Of a DNA stretch of 64,000 nucleotides, positions 57,304 to 64,000 are shown one piece after another. The position numbers and the translations under genes are program-made. Source of the stretch: Nipponacmea schrenckii (taxonomy: Eukaryota; Mollusca; Gastropoda; Lottiidae); assembly GCA_030562195.1 (NCBI GenBank), contig JAUJPP010000012.1, positions 1,302,001-1,366,000 on the forward strand, given 5' to 3'. Below the pieces are notes generated by a model. The model was given only the letters and a program-made list of their open reading frames with translations, was not told where the DNA came from and ran no database searches. Every line of letters starts with the position of its first letter. Within the stretch, counting starts at the first letter, position 1.

Positions 57304-60300
57304 ATGGCAAAGGCGCTGGATTACGATGACGACGAAGAATTAATATTTCAAATGCAACTGAATGAAATTAAGAAGATCTCAAACCCAAAAGAAGAAACTG
57401 AAGTGCTTTGTGATTTATTTCCAATATTTTGTGAAACTGATGGCAGGGTAGGAATAACAAATAAACCCTTAAAATTTGATGGAAAAACAGCGTTTGCCGA
57501 TATTACCAGTGAACAGTCAAACTCACAAAAAGATCTTGGAGATGAATATGATAGCATTTCAGTACATTTTAATCTGGAGAGTCCAGAATTACAAGGTTCT
57601 TCCGAAATGAATGGAGGTAATTTCAAAAGACCAGACAGACCTTTTAAAGTTTTTCCAAGAAGCAAATCAATGAAAGCTTCACCTATAAAACACCAAACTA
57701 AAGATCCGCATGACGTGTTAAGATGTGACAGTATGCGGCAAGAGTTTGACAGTGATCCTGGTGATAGGATAAGAAATGTGTATGAGGATTTAAACCCCCG
57801 AGAGAACCTTTTAGGTGTAAAATTAAACAGTAACGATGGTTACAAATCTTGCGGAGACAGACTAATACCCGAACAAGTGCAATTTGAAATGGATAACGAA
57901 ATTGCAACTGAGCTAGAAAAAGATGATATCAACAATATAGAAGAGCAGGACAGGATACTAGCGCAATATATGCAGTTAGAATCGGATCTGGAAAGCGCAC
58001 AAAGGCTGGATAAGCATACAAATGGAAGAGGCAAATCGGTAATTATAATAAGTGGATTTGACAGAAAATTTATTTCTGATCCAAATATTAACTTATGTTT
58101 TGAATTTCTCACCCAAACTTAAGCTACACTCTCCTATCCAAACTCAAGCTAAACTCTCCTACCCAAACTAACATACACTCTCAAACCTAAACTTAAGATA
58201 CATTCCTTCCCACACTTATGCTATACTCTCCTACCCAAACTTTAGCTACCCAAACTTTATCTACACTCTCCACCCCAAACATAAGATACACTCTCCAACC
58301 CAAACTTAAGATACACTCTCCTATCCAAACTAGAGATCAACTCTCCTTCCCAAACTTAACATACACTCTCAAACCTAAACTTAAGATACGCTCTCCTTTA
58401 AGTTATACTCTCCTAACCAAACTTTAGCTACCCAAACGTTATCTACACTCTCCACCCCAAACATAAGATACACTCTCCAACCCAAACTCAGGCTTCACTC
58501 TCCTATTCTACTACCAAGTCTACTATTGCATCCCTCTACTCATTGGGACTCACCGTAACTTTCAATAATCAACACATTAACCAGACTTTCTTAACTTAAC
58601 CTTAAGTTATCTTATCTTTCAGCATTATGACGAAACATCACTAAAACTATTCTAGCTAAATGTTTATTATTTTATCGTCTTGTCATCGTCAGTTGAAGTT
58701 GCACCTGAATTACTGGAACAACGCATGCAGAAAAAAAAATTGGTTATCAAAGTTGTAACGTTGAGTTGTGTTTCACTGTAGGATGAAAATTTTGTTTGCT
58801 TATTTATATATAGCTCAAAGTCTTTTTTTAAACTTCATTAAACATAACACACACATAATCAAGCCAATCTGCTTTTTAGAGAAAAATGGGATTGTTAATG
58901 CATGGAAATGATGTGAATATAAGCCAAACAAATAATGATCTATCACAACGTTGGTCTAACTCCTCGCCTTTTGAAATGCAAAGAAATTCACATCTATACC
59001 AACGATATAAGCAACATCCTGATCAACTCAGGTTTTTAAGAGGAACCACATATAGAGGTAATTTCTTTGTTCTTTTTGTCTCGGAGTTTAAATTTCAAGT
59101 CAAGTCATCGTCGAGTTTGAACTTGAGAAAACGATTATTTAGTGGTTCTGAGAACAGGACTTTGAACGTTTCGATCCACAGATCAAGCGAAGAAAGGAGG
59201 GCTAATGCGAGGTCATGGCACACTTGCATTCATGGCACTCTGCATACATTGTCCGACTATCATTAATAAGACTTAGTAGGACATAACATTTAGGTGTTTG
59301 AAATTTGCTTAGTTTATAATATTGGTTTTATATTATAGTAAGACCCACTTCAGTACAGTTTTTAAACCGTGTGAGGGCTACAGTAAGTTATTTTGATGGT
59401 CAATTTCATTACCAAATTGTAACATGCATATACAATACTGGAAAAAAGTGAATTTTCTTTTTAAAAAAAGTGCCCTATTATACATTGGGTGTTCTAAGCA
59501 GTTTTGAACCAAATATCCTCAATCAGTGTCGTTTGTATCCACACGTGAACTAACTAAATGCGTACTTAGACTCTTTTTGTACCAACGGGCAGGTATGTTG
59601 AAAACTTAAATTGAACCTTGAATCAATGACTTCAACTTATCAGCTAAGAGAAATGTTTCGTAGTTGTTTTATCATAAATATGTATCTTCAGTGTCCATGT
59701 ATTGTAGGACTTCACAACGCAAAACAATGTGACGACGGAACCGCAACCTAGATCTGCACCGGCTCATAATATAATGTTATCAACTCAAGAGATGCAGGTA
59801 GTATATTGATTTATTTAGGCCTTACAACCTGACAGACTACTAATTCGATTTACCCTTGACCACAATAATAAGACTATTTTGATTTTTCAATTAAGATTGA
59901 ACAACCTGGACCACCTTTACTTTGAAGGAAATAAACATGCTCATCATTACGGACTACTTGAAACATTTATATTACTCGGTTTAACATCTATGATAAATTA
60001 TTAATATCGGCATAGGAGTGCTGGTTCAGGCCTACTAGAAAGTCGCAGAAGAACTTTGGTATTTCTATTTCTATTTCGATTTCAGCGCGGTCCCCTCGGG
60101 TTACAGCACCAACTGCTAAGACACAATGGATCTAGATTATTGAGAAGGCCTAGTTTCGATTTTCCAGCTGATGATATTGATGTGGATGGTTTAGATTACG
60201 AGGTAAGGTAGTACTAGATCATTATGGAACTATATATATACATCGCGTTATTGCATTATTTTATACTGTACTTGTAACCTTTGTAGTTTAACGAATTACC

Positions 60301-60920
60301 ATCAGCTAAATCACAAGTTCTTAGATCTAAGCTAAATTTTCTTGCACTCCTGTCTCGTGGTTGTAGACATGTGGCTTGTAGGATATATAATTTATCACAT
60401 GGACATCGGATACATTTAATGCTTACCTTTACCACATGGACAATATTTACAGGAGATACTGGAATTGGAAGAGCAAATTGGTGAGGTGAAATCCTTGGGG
60501 CTGCAACATTCAGACATTGAAACTTTACCGAAAGAAACCATCACCAATTTAAGCCAAATAGAAAAGAAACAGTGTTGTATATGCTTGGAAGATTTCAGAC
60601 TGAATGATATTGTTAGAAAATTGCCTTGTCTCCATATGTACCATATTGATTGCATCGACTGTTGGTTAAAGGTATGGAAAACCATTTACATATTTCCATG
60701 GTACTCTTTAAGAGCACTTGTCTTGAGAAACATCTTTTTGACAGAAACTTTTATTAAGCATACTGGAGGAAATTCACAAAAGATTAATAATTCTATCAAT
60801 AATATCAATTTTAAGAAGAGAATTTTAAGTGTAAACCAATTATATTTACAATTTCAGAGAAAAGCAGAATGTCCTGTCTGTAAAAAGAACGTAAAAGGTG
60901 CTACCAGTAAAAACGGCTAA
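57304..60920 (+). CDS. RING-H2 finger protein (probable E3 ubiquitin ligase), six exons seen
   Basis: Exons are 57304-58038 (245 codons, acidic, no known domain), 58880-59057, 59708-59797, 60086-60202, 60453-60671 and 60858-60920 (stop). All sites are GT-AG. Exons 3-6 join in phase 0 and end in a RING-H2 domain: CCIC, then CLHMYH, HIDC and, after the last intron, CPVC. This is the C3H2C3 zinc-binding pattern that recruits an E2 enzyme. The domain sits at the very C-terminus after a long, charged N-terminal part, a layout found in many ubiquitin ligases. Exon 1 to 2 joins in phase 0. Exon 2 ends in phase 1 while exon 3 is open only in phase 0, so a small exon is missing, another donor is used, or the copy is damaged. 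The total is about 466 residues. I cannot name the orthologue. Confidence 0.75.
58110..58505 (+). repeat. CCCAAACTTAAGATACACTCTC-like tandem repeat in intron 1
   Basis: A degenerate array with a unit near 24-26 bp (CCAAACTTAAGATACACTCT). A longer phrase (TTTAGCTACCCAAAC, then CTACACTCTCCACCCCAAAC, then ATAAGATACAC) occurs twice, at about 58241-58310 and 58427-58490. It starts where the first exon's frame would run out, so the open frame beyond 58038 is probably intron and repeat. Confidence 0.85.
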
Positions 60921-61389
60921 CTGTAAAAACAGCTATTAACCGCACTCTGTGATAAATATTCTAAATACCCTTCCATATTATTTGATCATGTTATGTAATA
61001 ATTTTTTATATGATTTGCTGCAAATTATGAACTAAACGAAATCAACAGTCTTTGAAACGATTCATATAGCCATGTAGGGATCCATGGGACAGATCTAAAA
61101 AAATATAACTTTCTAGCAAACTTAAATCAAGTTACGACCTATGAACTAACTTCTCAATTTGAGAAAGATTTCATTTCTGACTTGATCCTGGTAAAAAGAA
61201 ACGGGGATATATATGTTCACGGGTCGTAGTTGAAAATGTGAACCTTCAAACCCATGTATGTCCAGAATTCAAACGACGACTCATTTATGGAGGCTCTACG
61301 ATATATGGAACAGAAAAAGAAAATAAAGTGCAAATATAGTACACCAAATTCCAAATCTTCAAATTTTACACCAAAAATAGGCATGTAAA
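60921..61389. other. 3' flank of the RING-H2 gene
   Basis: AT-rich. It probably includes the 3' UTR; TGATAAATATTCTAAATA follows 30 bp after the stop, but I see no clear AATAAA signal near it. Nothing else is recognised up to the repeat that begins near 61390. Confidence 0.45.
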
Positions 61390-61935
61390 AATACCCAAAA
61401 GGAAGGGAGATAGAGGATTTCGAAAAAATAACACGGACGACATACACTCATTAATGGGTCCATACTTAGTCCGCTAATTCTTTTGCCATCTATTTCCATG
61501 TTAAATCACAAAATTCAACCTTCTAGAACTTTTTCCAGAAATCTCGTTGAAAACTTTCTTATATGCCACATGAAAGCCAGGTCAATACTTGGTTTCTGTA
61601 CAAAAATCCAATATAGCATGACCATGAAAATTTTGAACTAAACAAAATGAAAGTAAACCACTACATTTTATCAACATCCGCTTGACTGCCCACTGCACAC
61701 AAAACCACTATTTTTAGAAATAACCTTCCGCCAATTAAATTTCTCATTATCTCAGAAATTCTGAAAGAAAATGCAAATTTCAGACATCAAATTTCAAATC
61801 TAGACCAAAAATTAGTCCAAAATGGGCATGCAAACACCCGAAAGAAAGGGAGAAAGAGGATTTCTAAAAATAGAACGGACTCAATTCGTATACAATCATT
61901 AGCATAAAATGTTTTAGTGGTCCGAGTCCTATATA
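61390..61935. repeat. Direct-repeat module, copy 2 (right of the RING-H2 gene)
   Basis: It starts with AAGGGAGATAGAGGATTTCG, as at 56101, and continues with the module described at 56210-56660. It ends with TTTTAGTGGTCCGAGTCCTA. Confidence 0.9.
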
Positions 61936-62756
61936 GGGGGGCAATTTTTGTTTATTGTCTTAACTTGTTTGACAACATCTCAGGATGAACCTGTCCAAAA
62001 ATTATGCAAATAAACCCCAAAGTATGCAAATGACAGCGTTTTTACTGATGCACCTCTACCTCTATTTAGCCCTCTATAAGATATCATTGATGGCGCGTCT
62101 TACACTAAATCAATCATAACTTTCTTATTTCTCTAAATAAATGAAATTTGTAAAGACTAATAAGTATTTAACATAATTCCACTACAAACCCCAAAAAGGC
62201 AGAAAAAATGGCAATATTTGTTACCTAGTTGGCATTCAATGTCTCTACACTCATTCTACTTTTTCCCTGAAATCTTACAATTATCATAAATTTGAGTTTG
62301 AAATTGCCCCAGAGATAATTCAGCTGTTTTTACTGTCCAAAAAGCATTCAAATTCTCCTGATTCCAGGAAAAAGATACCATACATTGAAGGACTTAGGGC
62401 AGCTATAGAAACTGTATTCTTGAGGTCTGAAAAATACATAAGAAAAACCAAATTTAAATGGTTGAAATAAGGAATTTTGCATTAGGAATTTTATTAGGAC
62501 TCCATAGCCTCTTCAAAATGGCTTGTTTTACTAATATTTAAAGTAGAAAGTGCAAAAGGAAAAAAGAATTTTGAAAACTAATACAATGCACTATGACAGG
62601 CATTGGCCATAGGCCCCAAAATGCCGATTTCCAATATATGACCCTAAAATTCTAAATTTTCACAAAAATTAGAGAACCAACTTTTTTGTAGTTTCCATCA
62701 TAAAAAGGCCAAAATTATAAAAGCATTTTTTTTGAGTATCAGCTCCAATATTCAGG
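61936..62756. other. Unique DNA between repeat modules, no gene seen
   Basis: About 820 bp lying between two module copies. No open frame or recognisable element is present. The shared AGTCCGCTAATTC edges suggest it was inserted into, or captured between, the modules. Confidence 0.5.
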
Positions 62757-63235
62757 ACTTAGTCCGCTAATTCATTTGCCATCTATTTCCATGTTAAATC
62801 ACAAAATTCAACCTTCTAGAACTTTTTCCAGAAATCTCGTTGAAAACTTTCTTATATGCCACATGAAAGCCAGGTCAATACTTGGTTTCTGTACAAAAAT
62901 CCAATATAGCATGACCATGAAAATTTTGAACTAAACAAAATGAAAGTAAACCACTACATTTTATCAACATCCGCTTGACTGTCACTGCACACAAAACCAC
63001 TATTTTTAGAAATAACCTTCCGCCAATTAAATTTCTCATTATCTCAGAAATTCTGAAAGAAAATGCAATTTCAGACATCAAATTTCAAATCTAGACCAAA
63101 AATTAGTCCAAAAAAGGGCATGCAAACACCCCCAAAGAAAGGGAGAAAGAGGATTTCTAAAAATAGAACGGACTCAATTCGTATACAATCATTAGCATAA
63201 AATGTTTTAGTGGTCCGAGTCCTATTCATACAATT
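62757..63235. repeat. Direct-repeat module, copy 3
   Basis: Nearly identical to copy 2 (61468-61935) over about 460 bp, closer to it than to copy 1, so copies 2 and 3 arose from each other recently. Confidence 0.9.
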
Positions 63236-63261
63236 AATATAACTCTTAAATATCTTTACAA

Positions 63262-64000
63262 ATGGATCCGTCAAAATTCATTTGTCATCTGTTTCGATGT
63301 TAAATCACGAAATTCAACCTTCCATAACTTTATCCAGAAATATCGTTGAAAACTTTCCTATGTCACATGAAAGCCTGACCAATACTTGGTTTCTGTAAAA
63401 AAATTTCAATACAGCATGACCATGAACATTTTGTACTAAACAAAATGAAAGTAAACCACTACATTTTATCAACATCCGCTTGACTGCACACAAAACCACT
63501 ATTTTTAGAAATAACCTTCCGCCAATTAAATTTTTCATTATCTCAGAAATTCTGAAAGAAAATGCAATTTCAGACATAAAATTTCAAATCTAGACCAGAA
63601 ATTAATCAAAAATAGGCATGCAACAACCCCCAAAGGAATGGAGAAAGAGGATTTCTAAAAATAAAACGGACTAAATTCGTATGAAAAAAATGATTTCGCA
63701 TTTAAATCTTTTCATGTTTTCAAAATCTGAAAAAAAAATTTTAAAATAAAAAACCAGACACAAAAATCCAAATCTATCCAAAAATGGCGTCCAAAAGAGG
63801 AAATAATATGTTGAAAGATAATTCCGATTTCATTTTCACAATCAGTAGTATAGAACATTCTAGGAAATCCATAGTAGCTTTTATAAAGTTAATATCTGGG
63901 AAAAACCATAAAATCCTACATTCATCTTCAATAATTATTAAAGGAGTTAGGGTTCTAATTTACCCACTATCTACCCAGTTAGATAAAAATCCAAATACAC
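63262..64000. repeat. Direct-repeat module, copy 4, plus gene-proximal flank, cut by the window end
   Basis: The module at 63262-63700 is followed by 300 bp matching 56690-56980, including the phrase ACCCACTATCTACCCAGTTA. The window stops at AAATCCAAATACAC, which corresponds to about 56974, some 330 bp before the ATG of the RING-H2 gene. Confidence 0.9.

Noticed and set aside
58039..58122. Extension of RING-H2 exon 1 to the stop at 58120
   Set aside because: The frame runs into a tandem repeat, while a GT donor at 58039 joins in phase to the next open exon at 58880.

Overview
This is eukaryotic, AT-rich, repeat-dense DNA, most likely from a mollusc, possibly a gastropod. The genes have GT-AG introns. 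Non-LTR retrotransposons, a MULE transposon and short dispersed repeats are abundant. Two copies of a repeat ending in a (GGAC)n run resemble a dispersed repeat I know from molluscan genomes. The species call is inference. A run of exactly 500 N at 42908-43407 looks like an assembly gap.

Layout. Bases 1-16045 hold no gene I can support. They carry a 41-bp tandem array, a 24-bp minisatellite inside a partly deleted tandem duplication, a fold-back DNA element and a TAC-rich simple-sequence tract. Bases 16046-20331 (minus) hold a complete ten-exon cyclin B3 gene of 415 codons. Bases 21390-28940 are a nest of retroelements: an old minus-strand LINE carries a CR1-like LINE with a 6-bp target-site duplication (TSD) and a chimeric retroposon with a 12-bp TSD.

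Bases 28999-47078 are a tandem segmental duplication of two units, about 8.5 and 9.6 kb. Each unit carries an unrecognised two-exon gene of 142-143 codons on the minus strand and, on the plus strand, an intronless kinase of the testis-specific (TSSK) type. The kinase is intact in unit 2 and has lost its 5' end in unit 1. It sits between arrays of AGGTCAAAGGTTA-like words that point inward from both sides. Lineage-specific insertions separate the units: a fold-back element and a complete MULE (37-bp inverted ends, 10-bp TSD) in unit 1, and an L2/CR1-like LINE in unit 2.

Bases 47081-55070 are mobile-element debris: a BEL/Pao-like LTR and gag start, a full-length short retroposon with a 13-bp TSD, an L2-like fragment, a 5S rRNA-like sequence with an internal deletion, the (GGAC)n repeat and a decayed L1/Tx1-like LINE. 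Bases 57304-60920 (plus) hold a multi-exon RING-H2 gene. It lies between long direct repeats, and the right-hand repeat runs off the window at the point where the left copy leads into the gene, so another gene copy may follow.

Only cyclin B3, the RING-H2 gene, the intact TSSK-like kinase and the small two-exon gene pair look like host genes. The remaining coding sequence belongs to transposons and is mostly broken.
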